This document shows, piece by piece, positions 41,135 through 49,728 of a stretch of 64,000 nt of DNA. A program made the translations under genes and the position numbers. Origin of the DNA: an uncultured Propionibacteriaceae bacterium (GTDB taxonomy: Bacteria; Actinomycetota; Actinomycetes; Propionibacteriales; Propionibacteriaceae); the NCBI GenBank assembly GCA_937926975.1, contig CALBCJ010000039.1, forward strand, positions 37,247 to 101,246, read 5' to 3'. Position 1 is the stretch's first letter, and every line of letters begins with the position of its first letter. The notes below the pieces were generated by a model. The model did no database searches, was not told the DNA's origin, and worked only from the letters and a program-made list of their open reading frames with translations.

Positions 41135-42140
41135 CTGACCTCCGTTCGGACTCTCGCCCACGATACCGAGACCCACATCGCAAGGGAACCGCGACCCGCC
41201 CTGTTCTCCACAGCGCCCGTCGCTGCCTGTGGACATCTCGCAAAACCCCCTGTCACCCGGACGATCCCCAGCAACACCCTGTGTACAGCGTGCTCTCCAC
41301 CCTCACCTTCACATCGAGACATCCACCGGTACGACCAGCGAGACCCCATCGCCCCTCGGGCCGCCCCTCGTCACTCACCCCCGCAGTCCCCGCCCAGAGC
41401 CGACCGAGCACCGCCTCAGCGCAGCACGAGCCATGCCCGAACCGCCCACCTCTCGGCCCTGGACCCGGCTGGAGGAGACTCCGCCGGCCGGACTCCACGG
41501 CCTCGGCCAGGACCCACCAGAAGGAGTCCCGCCGGACGGCGAAGACCCACCACTGCCCCACGGGTCCCCCGAGCAGCAGGCGGACGAAGTCCCGACGCAG
41601 CACCGCTCAAAGCCTGCACCGACTCAGCCACGGGCCTGCCTGTCCCAGGCGCAGCAGGTCGCCCTGGCCCGGCTGGTGGTCGCTGATCCGCACACCCTGC
41701 TCCTCGACGAGGCGACCTCGCTGATCAACCCTGCGCGGCGCTCTCCCGCAGACCACTGCTCCTGCCGACCCCTGCCGCTCGCGGCTCCTGGTCCCCACGT
41801 CTCTCGCAGGTCGCGCGCCGAGCTCCAGGGCGGCCCTGGGTATCGCGGTGGGACCGAGCCCCACTGTCTCAGGAAGATGGCCCGCTCGTCGAGCCAGGCC
41901 GCTGACGGTTCGGTTCCACCTGGCCCTGCGCTCCATGCTCGGCTCAGACCCTGCCAGCGGGGGCTGACCCAGCTCCTCGGGTCGATCCCGTCTCCCCGGT
42001 GGTCTGGGCACTGCCGATCACCCAGCGTGCTCCGCCTCCCGCCCGGTCTCCCGCTCCTGTCCAGGCTCCCGAGACCACCGACCGGTGGAAGGCTTCACAC
42101 CCTCGACACTCAGCCGTTTTCTCGCTTTGTCTCTTTATTC
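41135..42140. other. 1-kb gap between parA and the siderophore-type ABC genes
   Basis: No intact gene is seen. The left end holds the parA promoter region and DnaA-like boxes (TGTCCACAG-type strings near 41204 and 41227). A fragment of an ABC ATPase lies on the plus strand. The right end (42115-42150) is an AT-richer stretch at the 3' end of the ABC gene. The rest looks like decayed coding DNA. Confidence 0.55.
41637..41738 (+). pseudogene. Fragment of an ABC transporter ATPase
   Basis: About 34 codons encode LSQAQQVALARLVVADPHTL followed by LLDEATSLINPAR, the signature-to-Walker B segment of an exporter-type ATPase. No Walker A, start or stop in a consistent frame exists around it. It is on the strand opposite to the intact ABC pair and is a different family member, so it is a relic of another ABC gene. 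Confidence 0.65.
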
Positions 42141-43871
42141 CTATATCGACCAGCGTGTCGCTGTCAGGTACGCGTCGACGAAGCCCTTGAACGGCCCTTC
42201 CTCGGCCGCCAGCTCGGCAACCGTCCCGGCCTGGGCCACCCGGGCACCGTTCTCGCCCGGGCTCAGGAAGACGACCTGGTCCGCGTTCCGCACCGTTGTC
42301 AGCCGGTGCGCCACCACCAGCACCGTACGACCCTGCGAGAGGTCCCGGACCACCGCCGTGATCGCCGACTCGTTCTCCCCGTCCAGCGCCGAGGTCACCT
42401 CGTCCAGCAGCAGGATCGGCGCGTCCTTGAGGAACGCGCGAGCGATCGCCACCCGCTGCCGCTCACCACCCGACAGGCTCACCCCACCTGGGCCGACCGG
42501 AGTCTCCCAGCCCTGCGGCAGAGCCTCGATCGCCCGGTCCAGCCGGGCCTTCCGAGCAGCCTCCTCCAGCTCCTCGTCTGTAGCATCCGGCCTTGCCACC
42601 CGAAGGTTCTCCTTGATCGTGGTGTCGAACAGGTAGACCTCCTGGAAGACCATGGCGATCCGGGACATCACGTCGCTCACCGGCAGCTGGCGCACATCGA
42701 CCCCGCCGATCTCGACCGCGCCAGAGTCCACGTCCCAGAACCGGGCCACCAGGCGAAGAACCGTCGACTTCCCCGCGCCCGACGGTCCGACCAGGGCCGT
42801 CACCGTCCCCTCCGGAGCAGTCAGGCTCACCCGGTCCAGGACCGGGGTGCCCTCCTCGTACCCGAACGACACCTCGTCCAGCCGGACCGTGCACCCCTGC
42901 GGCTCCCCAGCCTCCCCCTGGCCCGGCTCCGGCAGCGCCGGAGCCTCCAGGATCTCAGCCACCGAGCGCAGCGCCACTGCTGCCGCGTTGCTCTCCGCCG
43001 AGTACAGGGCGGCCTTCGTCAGCGGCAGCACCATCCGCGCAGCCACGGTCACAATCGCCAGGTACGCCACCGGGTCCAGCCGCTGCCCGGTCACCTCGGC
43101 CACCCCGACCGCCAGAACAAGGGCGAACGCCACGTACAGGACCCACCCGAAACCCTGCGCCGGGCGGCCCTTGACCCGCAGCCCGTGCAGCGTGGCCTGC
43201 GCGTCCGCCTCCAGGGCGGCGTCCACCGGCGCCCACCCGGTCTGGGTCACCCCGGTCGCCCTCAGGACCGGCTGCAGCCGGGCGAGCTCCACCAGGCGCC
43301 CGGCCGCCACCCGGGCCGCCTGGTCCTCCATCTCGTTGCAGCGGGTCGTCGCGGACGACATCATCCGCCACACCAGGTACAGCGGCACGACCGTCACCGC
43401 CATGATCAGCGCCAGCACCGGGTCCACCCAGACCACGGCGAGCATCATCACCAGCGGCGTCACGAAGGCGTTGCACAGGTGCGGAATCACCAGTGACGTC
43501 AGGTGCGACAAAGTGTTCACCTCGCGGGAGGTGGCGTTGATCACCTGTGACTCCCGCTCAGCGCTGAACCAGCCCAGCGGCAGCGCGAGCACCTTCTCCG
43601 CCACCCGGTCGATCATGGTGTCGCAGACCTCGTACACCCCCACCCGGAATGACCGCAGAAAGGCGACCACGTCCACCACCAGGGTCGCCGTACCGGCGAC
43701 GGCAACCGCGACCAGCCACCCGGTCAGCGACCCCTCCCCTCCGTACAGGGCCCTCAGGAAGGGGATCATCATCGCCAGCGTCACCCCTTGCAGCACCGCA
43801 GACGCCAGGAACCACACCAGGATGGCCCGGATCTGCTGGGCGTTCACCACCCGGGTCAGCAGCGCCCACAT
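42141..43871 (-). CDS. IrtB/YbtQ-like exporter-fold ABC transporter subunit
   Basis: The 576-aa half-transporter has six helices and an ATPase with Walker A GPSGAGKSTVLRLVARFW, LSGGERQRVAIARAFLKDAP, LLLDEVTSALDGENE and AHRLTTV. Heterodimers of this kind (IrtAB, YbtPQ) import ferric siderophores although they have the exporter fold. The ATG is chosen because GGAGGGAG lies 7 bases upstream; a GTG two codons earlier overlaps the partner's stop. It is the second gene of an IdeR-boxed operon. Confidence 0.82.
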   Translation of the reverse strand: MWALLTRVVNAQQIRAILVWFLASAVLQGVTLAMMIPFLRALYGGEGSLTGWLVAVAVAGTATLVVDVVAFLRSFRVGVYEVCDTMIDRVAEKVLALPLGWFSAERESQVINATSREVNTLSHLTSLVIPHLCNAFVTPLVMMLAVVWVDPVLALIMAVTVVPLYLVWRMMSSATTRCNEMEDQAARVAAGRLVELARLQPVLRATGVTQTGWAPVDAALEADAQATLHGLRVKGRPAQGFGWVLYVAFALVLAVGVAEVTGQRLDPVAYLAIVTVAARMVLPLTKAALYSAESNAAAVALRSVAEILEAPALPEPGQGEAGEPQGCTVRLDEVSFGYEEGTPVLDRVSLTAPEGTVTALVGPSGAGKSTVLRLVARFWDVDSGAVEIGGVDVRQLPVSDVMSRIAMVFQEVYLFDTTIKENLRVARPDATDEELEEAARKARLDRAIEALPQGWETPVGPGGVSLSGGERQRVAIARAFLKDAPILLLDEVTSALDGENESAITAVVRDLSQGRTVLVVAHRLTTVRNADQVVFLSPGENGARVAQAGTVAELAAEEGPFKGFVDAYLTATRWSI

Positions 43872-43873
43872 GG

Positions 43874-45613
43874 TCACTCTCCCTCCACCAGGCTCAGGTC
43901 CTGGCTGGCCCACAGCGCCGCGTAGCGGCCCTGGGCCGCCACCAGCTCGTCGTGCCGGCCCCGCTCCACGACCTCGCCCTCATCGAGCACCAGGATCTGG
44001 TCCGCGTCACGTACGGTGGCCAGCCGGTGCGCGATCATGATCACCGTACGGCCTTGTGCCAGCCGACTCAGCGTCTCGTGCAGGTCACGCTCCGACTCTG
44101 GGTCGGCCTGCGCAGTAGCCTCGTCCAGCACCAGCACCGGCGCGTCCTGCAGGTACGCCCGGGCCAGCGTCACCCGCTGCTTCTCGCCTCCCGACAAGAA
44201 CCCGCCCTCGGCCCCCAGGACGGTGTCGTACCCCTGCGGCAGCCGCATGACCCGGTCGTGGATCAGTGCCGCCTTCGCCGCCGCGACCACCTCGTCCATG
44301 CTCGCGCCGGGCTTGCCGAGGCGGATGTTGTCCAGCACCGAGTCGTTGCTCAGCGCCACGTCCTGCAGCACCACCGCGACCCGTGAGAGCAGCCAGGCGA
44401 AGCTGGCCTCGCGCACGTCCACCCCGCTAACCCGTACGCAACCCGCGCCGACGTCGTAGAACCGGGCGATCAGCCTTGCCAGCGTGGACTTGCCGGACCC
44501 GGACGGACCGACCAGGGCCGTCACTGTGCCCGGCTCGGCACGCAGGGTCACCCCCCGCAGCACCGGCTTGCCTGGCTCGTACTCGAAGCTCACGTCCTCC
44601 ACCTCGACCCGGCCCGGGGCCGGCCCGTCGCCCTCGTCGTACTCACCTGCCGGCATCCGCTCCTGCGAGAGCACCGCGGCGCTGCTCTGCGCCGCCATCC
44701 GCGACTCGTACACGTGCTGCAGCAGGCCCATCACGGTGCTGACCCCGTCGGGCAGACCCGGTGCCAGCAGGAAGAACGGCAGGGTCGCCCACAGCGGCGT
44801 CCACCCCTGCCGGGTGAAGACCACCGCCAGCACGGCGACCAGCACGAAGACCGTCGCCGGGCGCAGCATCGCGTTCAGCACCGCCATCGGCCGTCCCGAG
44901 GCCCGCACCCACTCGTACGAGATCTCAGAGAAGTCGCGACGCGCCTGGTGGAACCGGGTTCGGGTGGTGTCAGTGGCCTGGAAGCCCTTGATCTCCGCGA
45001 TCCCTTCGAGCATCTCCACCGTGGCTGCTGAGATGCGGGTCTGGGCGACCCCGAAGCGCTCGGTGACACCCGTCAGGCCTCGCGCCGTCAGACCCAGGAC
45101 CAGCCCCCCGGCGACCAGCCAGACCCCGAACAGGGTCAGCGCCAGCCGCCAGTCGACCCAGACCAGGTACGCCCCGCCGGCCAGCACACCGACGATGGCG
45201 GCGGTGACGTCGCCGGGGATGTGCGCGACCAGGGTGTGGATAGCCGTGGTGTCGTCGCACACCATCTTGCGGATGGTCCCGTGCGGCAGGCGGGCCACCG
45301 ACCCGAGCGGCAGGTGGTTGATCTGGTCCACGATCTGCTGCCGCAGACGGCGCCGCAACCGCGCCTCGGCCAGGTGAGTGACCCCGAGCCCGCTCATGTA
45401 GAGCATCTGGGAGGCGCACAGGGCGGCCGCGGCCACCCCGATCCAGCCCCAGGCCGACAGCCCGGTTCTCGTCTCACCTAGCCACAGCGCTGCCAGCTGG
45501 GTCAGGGCGGCGAACGGTACGACCCCGACCACCGCGCCGGTACCGGTCAGCACCCCCGAGACCACCATCGCTGTCCGTGCCGGACGTACCAGGTCACTGA
45601 CGCTGACTGTCAT
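43874..45613 (-). CDS. IrtA/YbtP-like exporter-fold ABC transporter subunit
   Basis: The 579-aa half-transporter has six helices with HGTIRKMVCDDTTAIHTLVA, a coupling-helix pattern seen in siderophore IrtA/YbtP-type proteins. The ATPase has GPSGSGKSTLARLIARFYD, LSGGEKQRVTLARAYLQDAP, LVLDEATAQADPESE and AHRLATV. It lacks the SIP domain that mycobacterial IrtA carries, so reduction of the siderophore would need another protein. GGGAGG precedes the ATG, and an IdeR-like box lies 31 bases upstream. Confidence 0.82.
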   Translation of the reverse strand: MTVSVSDLVRPARTAMVVSGVLTGTGAVVGVVPFAALTQLAALWLGETRTGLSAWGWIGVAAAALCASQMLYMSGLGVTHLAEARLRRRLRQQIVDQINHLPLGSVARLPHGTIRKMVCDDTTAIHTLVAHIPGDVTAAIVGVLAGGAYLVWVDWRLALTLFGVWLVAGGLVLGLTARGLTGVTERFGVAQTRISAATVEMLEGIAEIKGFQATDTTRTRFHQARRDFSEISYEWVRASGRPMAVLNAMLRPATVFVLVAVLAVVFTRQGWTPLWATLPFFLLAPGLPDGVSTVMGLLQHVYESRMAAQSSAAVLSQERMPAGEYDEGDGPAPGRVEVEDVSFEYEPGKPVLRGVTLRAEPGTVTALVGPSGSGKSTLARLIARFYDVGAGCVRVSGVDVREASFAWLLSRVAVVLQDVALSNDSVLDNIRLGKPGASMDEVVAAAKAALIHDRVMRLPQGYDTVLGAEGGFLSGGEKQRVTLARAYLQDAPVLVLDEATAQADPESERDLHETLSRLAQGRTVIMIAHRLATVRDADQILVLDEGEVVERGRHDELVAAQGRYAALWASQDLSLVEGE

Positions 45614-45643
45614 TCACCCTCCCAGGTCCCCCACGACATTAAC

Positions 45644-45662
45644 TAAGGTACGCCTTACCTAA
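45644..45662. promoter_or_regulatory. IdeR/DtxR-type iron box
   Basis: On the minus strand TTAGGTAAGGCGTACCTTA matches the 19-bp IdeR/DtxR consensus at 15 positions by eye. It sits in the promoter region of the IrtAB-like operon. Confidence 0.65.
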
Positions 45663-45698
45663 TTCGTGGTGCGAGGGAGGTCCGCCCACCGGCACCCG

Positions 45699-45770
45699 GC
45701 GGTCACCGAGCAGCGAGTCCTTCCAGCCGCCGAACGAGTAGTAGCCGACCAGGACCCGGTCTGGCAGCTC
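45699..45770 (-). pseudogene. Relic of methylmalonate-semialdehyde dehydrogenase (MmsA/IolA)
   Basis: The codons spell ELPDRVLVGYYSFGGWKDSL then LGDR. YYSFGGWKDSLFGD is a very characteristic C-terminal motif of CoA-acylating methylmalonate-semialdehyde dehydrogenases. Nothing upstream or downstream continues the protein. The scrap suggests that a catabolic gene was once here and was mostly deleted. Confidence 0.6.
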
Positions 45771-45906
45771 GGCCCGTAGCCCTGACCCGCACCCCCGCCC
45801 ACCGGCGACAGCGCCGCTGCCTGAGTGCTCAGCACAGGACGGTCCACCGTGCTTGGTCACGACTCGGGCTCGGCATGAACAACGTCGGTGTAGTTTTCCC
45901 CAGACT

Positions 45907-45926
45907 CGTCCACAACCTGTGGACAA
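45907..45926. promoter_or_regulatory. Inverted pair of DnaA boxes
   Basis: TCGTCCACA and TGTGGACAA (a perfect box in reverse) are separated by two bases, 230-250 bases from the 3' end of rsmG. Confidence 0.45.
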
Positions 45927-46153
45927 CCACCTCGAACCCCGGTTCGGCAAGGTCCGTCATCGACCTTCCCAGAGTCCGCCGGCGCCCGTGGACCCGGCCG
46001 GCACCTTCCTGGTGGTCCCGCTCTTAGCGCTGGCCAAGCTTCTCCCCCCGTGGACCAGGCCGGCACACCAGCGGACCATCCGCGCCGCCCGAGCCCTCCA
46101 CAGCCCGGGCAGGAGCTCAGCCGCCCGCTCTTATGACCTGAGTGGCCCGCCGC

Positions 46154-46783
46154 TCAGCTCTGAGCGGCCCGAACCCGGACCACCACCGTTGGGTCGCTGG
46201 CTGGGTCGGCCCGCACCCACAGCACCTCGGCCTCGGCCCCCAGCCGGGCCAGGTCCGCGGCCGCCGCCCCCACCTCGTCGGGTGCCGACGACCCCTTGAG
46301 TGCCAGCAGCTCACCGTCAGGAAGAAAGAGCTGCCGGGTCCACCGCAGCAGCCGACCCAGGGGAGCCACCGCGCGGCAGGTCACCACGTCGAACCGCTCC
46401 CGCCGCTCCTCGGCCCGGCCCCGGTCGACCTCCACCCGGTCGGACAGGCCCAGCTCGGCGACCACCTCGGACAAGAACGTGACCCTCCGCAGCAGCGGCT
46501 CCAGCAGCACCACCCGAAGATCGGGCCGCGCGATCGCCAGCGGAATCCCAGGCAGCCCGGCCCCCGAGCCCACATCCACCACCGCCACCCCGGCCGGGAC
46601 GACCGAGCGCAGCGCCACGGAGTTCAGCAGGTGCCGCTGCCAGATCCTGGGGACCTCCCGCGGACCCAGCAGCCCCCGCTCCACACCGCGCGTCGCGAGA
46701 ATCCTCGCGTACGCCTCGGCCCGCTCAGCGTCGGCGAAGGCCCGCCCCACCGCCGCCGGGGCGGGACCCAGCTCGCCGCTCAC
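46154..46783 (-). CDS. rsmG: 16S rRNA (guanine-N7) methyltransferase RsmG
   Basis: The 209-aa methyltransferase modifies G527 of 16S rRNA. It shows the SAM loop VVDVGSGAGLPGIPLAIARP, LRVVLLEPLLRRVTFL and the RAVAPLGRLLRW segment. It starts with a GTG 4 bases after the jag stop and ends the yidC-jag-rsmG transcript. Confidence 0.93.
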   Translation of the reverse strand: MSGELGPAPAAVGRAFADAERAEAYARILATRGVERGLLGPREVPRIWQRHLLNSVALRSVVPAGVAVVDVGSGAGLPGIPLAIARPDLRVVLLEPLLRRVTFLSEVVAELGLSDRVEVDRGRAEERRERFDVVTCRAVAPLGRLLRWTRQLFLPDGELLALKGSSAPDEVGAAAADLARLGAEAEVLWVRADPASDPTVVVRVRAAQS

Positions 46784-46787
46784 CGGG

Positions 46788-47465
46788 TCAGGCCGGCAGC
46801 ACCACGACGCGACGCTTGGGCTCCTCGCCCTCGGACTCCGACACCAGCCCGGCCGCCGCCACGATGTCGTGGACGATCTTGCGCTCGAAGGGGTTCATCG
46901 GCGCCAGCCGTACCGACTCCCTCGACTCCTCCACCTCGGCGATGGCGTCGCGGGCCAGGTCCTGCAGCTCCTTGCGGCGCCGCTCTCGGTGACCGGCCAC
47001 GTCGAGCATCAGCCGGCTGCGCCGCCCGGTCTCGGTCATCACCGCCATCCGCGCCAGCTCCTGCAGCGCCTCCAGCACCTCGCCGCCCGGGCCGACCAGC
47101 AGCTCGCCCGAGGTCACGATCGACACGTGCGCCCGGCCACCCTCGATAAAGGTGTCGATGTCGCCGTCCAGGTCAGCGATGTCGAGCAGCTCCTCCAGGT
47201 AGTCGGCTGCGATCTCGCCCTCGTTCTCCAGCGCCTCCGCCTTGCTCCTTGCCTCCCTGGCCGGGTCGTCGGCCTTCTCGGCCGACGCCTCAGCGGGCTC
47301 CTGGTCAGCCGGCTCGTCCTGGGCGGCGGGCTCAGCCGTACGACCAGCCTCCCCGGCCTCGCTCGCCCGGTGCACCGGCTCGCTCCCCGCGCTCTCGTCA
47401 CCGGGTCGGTCCAGGTCCTGCTCCGGCTCAGTCCGCAGCTGGTCGTCCTCGATCAGGTCAGGCAT
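46788..47465 (-). CDS. jag: Jag/KhpB-like RNA-binding protein (KH-R3H)
   Basis: The 225-aa protein has an acidic, disordered N-terminal 75 residues, then a KH domain with GPGGEVLEALQELARMAVMT and an R3H domain with APMNPFERKIVHDIVAA. Bacillus Jag has a different N-terminal domain, missing here as in other actinobacteria. It binds RNA, and its place after yidC is conserved. Confidence 0.9.
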   Translation of the reverse strand: MPDLIEDDQLRTEPEQDLDRPGDESAGSEPVHRASEAGEAGRTAEPAAQDEPADQEPAEASAEKADDPAREARSKAEALENEGEIAADYLEELLDIADLDGDIDTFIEGGRAHVSIVTSGELLVGPGGEVLEALQELARMAVMTETGRRSRLMLDVAGHRERRRKELQDLARDAIAEVEESRESVRLAPMNPFERKIVHDIVAAAGLVSESEGEEPKRRVVVLPA

Positions 47466-47482
47466 GGCTCTCCTCGTCGTAC

Positions 47483-48565
47483 CTAGTCCCCAGCCATTTC
47501 CGGGCCTCCCGGCCGTGGTGGCACCGGCCCGCTCCTCTTGCGCTGCGCGCGCCCCGACCGGCGGGGCTGCTGGCGCTCAATCCTCTGACGCTGGACCGTC
47601 GGCCGGCTGCCGCTCGCCGACGTGTCACCACTGCCCGAGCCGTCGGCCACGGCGGGCGTGGCCCCGGGCCGCTTGCCCAGCCGCTTCGCCAGCCGCTCGG
47701 CCTGGATCTTCTGCGGGTCCTTCCCGCGCCGGATCATCCGCTCCTCCCACAGGATGTACGCGGGAGTGTTCGGCGTCGGGTTGTTGTGGATCAGGATGTA
47801 CTGCTGGCCCAGGGTCCAGACGTTCGACGTCAGCCAGTAGATCAGCACACCGACCGGGATCGAGACCCCCCCGATCATGTAGATCACCGGGAAGACGTAC
47901 AGCATCATCTTCTGCTGCTGCGCGAACGGCCCGGTCATCGACTCCGGCGGCATGTTCTTCTGCATCAGCTGCAGCTGGGTGATGTACAGGATCGCGGTCA
48001 TCGAGAGGATCAGCACCAGCGCCAGGACCTGAGTCGCCCCGAAGTCGCCGATCGGGAAGAAGGTCCCGGCCAGCCGGGCCCCGAAGATGTCCGAGCTGGC
48101 CAGTGACCTCACCAGCTCGGGCTGCTTCTCGAAGAAGTACCCGTACACGTTGCCGCGGGCCACGCCGTTGAGCACGTTGAACAGCGCGATGAAGATCGGC
48201 ATCTGCAGCAGCAGCGGCAGGCAGGAGGACGCCGGGTTGACGCCCTCCTCCTTGTACAGCTTCATCGTCTCCTGGCCGAGCCGCTCCCGGTCGGCCTGGT
48301 ACTTCTGCTGCAGGGCCTTCAGCTTCGGCTGGATCAGCTGCATGTTGCGGGCCGAGTTGATCTGCTTCACGAACAGCGGGATCAGCAGGGTCCGGATCAC
48401 CACCGTCAGCGAGACGATCGCCAGCACCCAGGTCCAGCCGCTGTCGGCGCCCAGCAGCGGGGACCAGAGCCGGTGGGCCCCGACGAGGATTCCCGACACG
48501 GCCGCGTACAGCGGCCACATCGCCCCGTTCAGGAAGTCCCAGAACCCGTTCAGCGGGAGAAACAC
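47483..48565 (-). CDS. yidC: Membrane protein insertase YidC
   Basis: The 360-aa insertase has the N-terminal helix, the second with VVIRTLLIPLFVKQINSARN (conserved hydrophilic-groove Arg), the coiled region EGVNPASSCLPLLLQMPIF and three further helices with SNVWTLGQQYILI. The basic tail resembles those of actinobacterial YidC. The GTG start is supported by GGAGGT 6 bases upstream and overlaps the end of yidD. Confidence 0.94.
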   Translation of the reverse strand: MFLPLNGFWDFLNGAMWPLYAAVSGILVGAHRLWSPLLGADSGWTWVLAIVSLTVVIRTLLIPLFVKQINSARNMQLIQPKLKALQQKYQADRERLGQETMKLYKEEGVNPASSCLPLLLQMPIFIALFNVLNGVARGNVYGYFFEKQPELVRSLASSDIFGARLAGTFFPIGDFGATQVLALVLILSMTAILYITQLQLMQKNMPPESMTGPFAQQQKMMLYVFPVIYMIGGVSIPVGVLIYWLTSNVWTLGQQYILIHNNPTPNTPAYILWEERMIRRGKDPQKIQAERLAKRLGKRPGATPAVADGSGSGDTSASGSRPTVQRQRIERQQPRRSGRAQRKRSGPVPPRPGGPEMAGD

Positions 48566-48912
48566 GTGCCACCTCCGTCATGGGCCGTCGCGGCCCGCCC
48601 TGATGGAGCCACACCGCTCCCTGACGTCTTGATCGTCGTCCCTAGTCTGTCCGCCGCGGCAGCCTCGGCCTGCTCAGCCTCCCAGGCGGCTGCCTCGGGG
48701 GTCCCCGGGACTGGGTCGTAACCCCCTAGCGACCAGGGGTTGCAGCGGCTGATCCGGCTGACGACGAGCCAGCTGCCGCGCAGTGCCCCGTGCACCTCGA
48801 GCGCTCTCAGCCCGTACGCCGAGCAGCTCGGGTGGTACTTGCAGACGTTCCCGTACAGCGGCGACACGAACCGTCGCCACAGCTTCACGAAGCCGATCAG
48901 CAGCCACCTCAT
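48550..48912 (-). CDS. yidD: Membrane protein insertion efficiency factor YidD
   Basis: The 120-aa protein has the YidD core FVKLWRRFVSPLYGNVCKYH, PSCSAYGLRALEVHG, RISRCNPWSLGGYDPVP, with the three cysteines of the family. A low-complexity C-terminal extension of about 40 residues runs over the yidC start. Its ATG overlaps the rnpA stop (ATGA). Confidence 0.92.
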   Translation of the reverse strand: MRWLLIGFVKLWRRFVSPLYGNVCKYHPSCSAYGLRALEVHGALRGSWLVVSRISRCNPWSLGGYDPVPGTPEAAAWEAEQAEAAAADRLGTTIKTSGSGVAPSGRAATAHDGGGTCFSR

Positions 48913-49238
48913 CGCAGCGCCGCCTCCCAGGCAGAGTCGAGGTCGCTCACCAGCCGCTCTGGCTCGCTCCCCGCCGCTGGCAGCGCCCGCACCACCACGT
49001 CGTACGGGGCCGGCAGCTGCTCGAGCCGCGGCCGCACCAGGTGCCGCAGGCGCCGCCGGACCCGGTTCCGCTGGACGGCACCACCAACCGGCTTCGGCAC
49101 CACGAAACCTGCTCGTGACGGCCCGGCCTCGCGGGCCAGAGCATGCACCACCACCGTACGACGCCCAGCCCGGCGACCGGTCCGGGTCACCAGCCGGAAC
49201 TGGGACGACGACCGCAGCCGCGCCGAGGCCGCCAGCAT
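48909..49238 (-). CDS. rnpA: Ribonuclease P protein component
   Basis: The 109-aa basic protein assists RNase P in maturing tRNA 5' ends. It has the signature RNRVRRRLRHLVRP and the AGFVVPKPVGGAVQ strand. It starts 9 bases after rpmH and is coupled to yidD. Confidence 0.93.
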   Translation of the reverse strand: MLAASARLRSSSQFRLVTRTGRRAGRRTVVVHALAREAGPSRAGFVVPKPVGGAVQRNRVRRRLRHLVRPRLEQLPAPYDVVVRALPAAGSEPERLVSDLDSAWEAALR

Positions 49239-49247
49239 CAGCCCTGG

Positions 49248-49385
49248 TCAGGCCGAGAGCTCGACGCGGCCCTTGCGGCGCCGCGCGGCGAGGATCGCCC
49301 GGCCGGCGCGAGTCCGCATCCGAGTGCGGAAGCCGTGCGTACGGCTGCGGCGCCGGCTGCTCGGCTGGAACGTGCGCTTGCTCAT
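49248..49385 (-). CDS. rpmH: 50S ribosomal protein L34
   Basis: The 45-aa protein begins MSKRTFQPSSRRRSRTHGFR and ends RKGRVELSA, matching L34 throughout. It is the first gene of the rpmH-rnpA-yidD-yidC-jag-rsmG operon, divergent from dnaA. Confidence 0.97.
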   Translation of the reverse strand: MSKRTFQPSSRRRSRTHGFRTRMRTRAGRAILAARRRKGRVELSA

Positions 49386-49552
49386 GGGACTCCCCAGTCG
49401 TTCGAGATCTTTCGGTGAGCGCGGCGGCGCTTCGGGTCCTGGTCGCTGACGCCAGCGACTGACCCACGATACGGGCAGGGCAGCGACGTGAGCAAATGGC
49501 GCCGGACATCAAGGCGACACGCCGGTGAGAGCCGAGAAACTCGCCGGACGGG

Positions 49553-49581
49553 TTGCGTCGGTCGGGCCTGGCGTCTAGGTT
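49553..49581 (+). promoter_or_regulatory. Probable dnaA promoter
   Basis: TTGCGT and TAGGTT are separated by 17 bases, about 148 bases before the dnaA start codon. Confidence 0.45.
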
Positions 49582-49636
49582 CGTCCCGTTCACCCCCCGA
49601 ACCGGCCCGGACGGGGACTCGGCGCGCACCTCGGGA

Positions 49637-49656
49637 TGTGGACAGCCCGTGGACAA
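49637..49656 (-). promoter_or_regulatory. Two DnaA boxes upstream of dnaA
   Basis: TGTGGACAG and CGTGGACAA are two reverse-orientation boxes 11 bases apart. They lie downstream of the promoter, as expected for autoregulation. Confidence 0.6.
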
Positions 49657-49728
49657 GCCCTCGTCGCCGCCCCTCTAGAATCGCTCAGGGACCGGGACCG
49701 ACAGCTTCGCGACAAGGGAGGATTCCTG

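Larger units (their letters stand above)
45614..46153. other. Intergenic region with iron box, pseudogene scrap and DnaA boxes
   Basis: From left to right the region holds the IdeR-like operator, a relic of a dehydrogenase gene, an inverted pair of DnaA boxes and one arm of the dispersed inverted repeat (GCACACCAGCGGACC at 46063-46077), whose right arm near 46120 is degenerate. No intact gene is seen. Confidence 0.6.
49386..49728. other. rpmH-dnaA divergent promoter region
   Basis: The region holds the promoters of the ribosomal-protein operon (left) and dnaA (right). Toward dnaA a -35 TTGCGT and -10 TAGGTT lie 17 bases apart (49553-49581). A second -10-like TAGAAT lies at 49676, and two DnaA boxes sit between. 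Confidence 0.6.

Noticed and set aside
41229..43496. 755-codon plus-strand frame across the parA-ABC gap
   Set aside because: Only its short ABC-like segment is meaningful; the rest runs antisense to an intact ABC gene.
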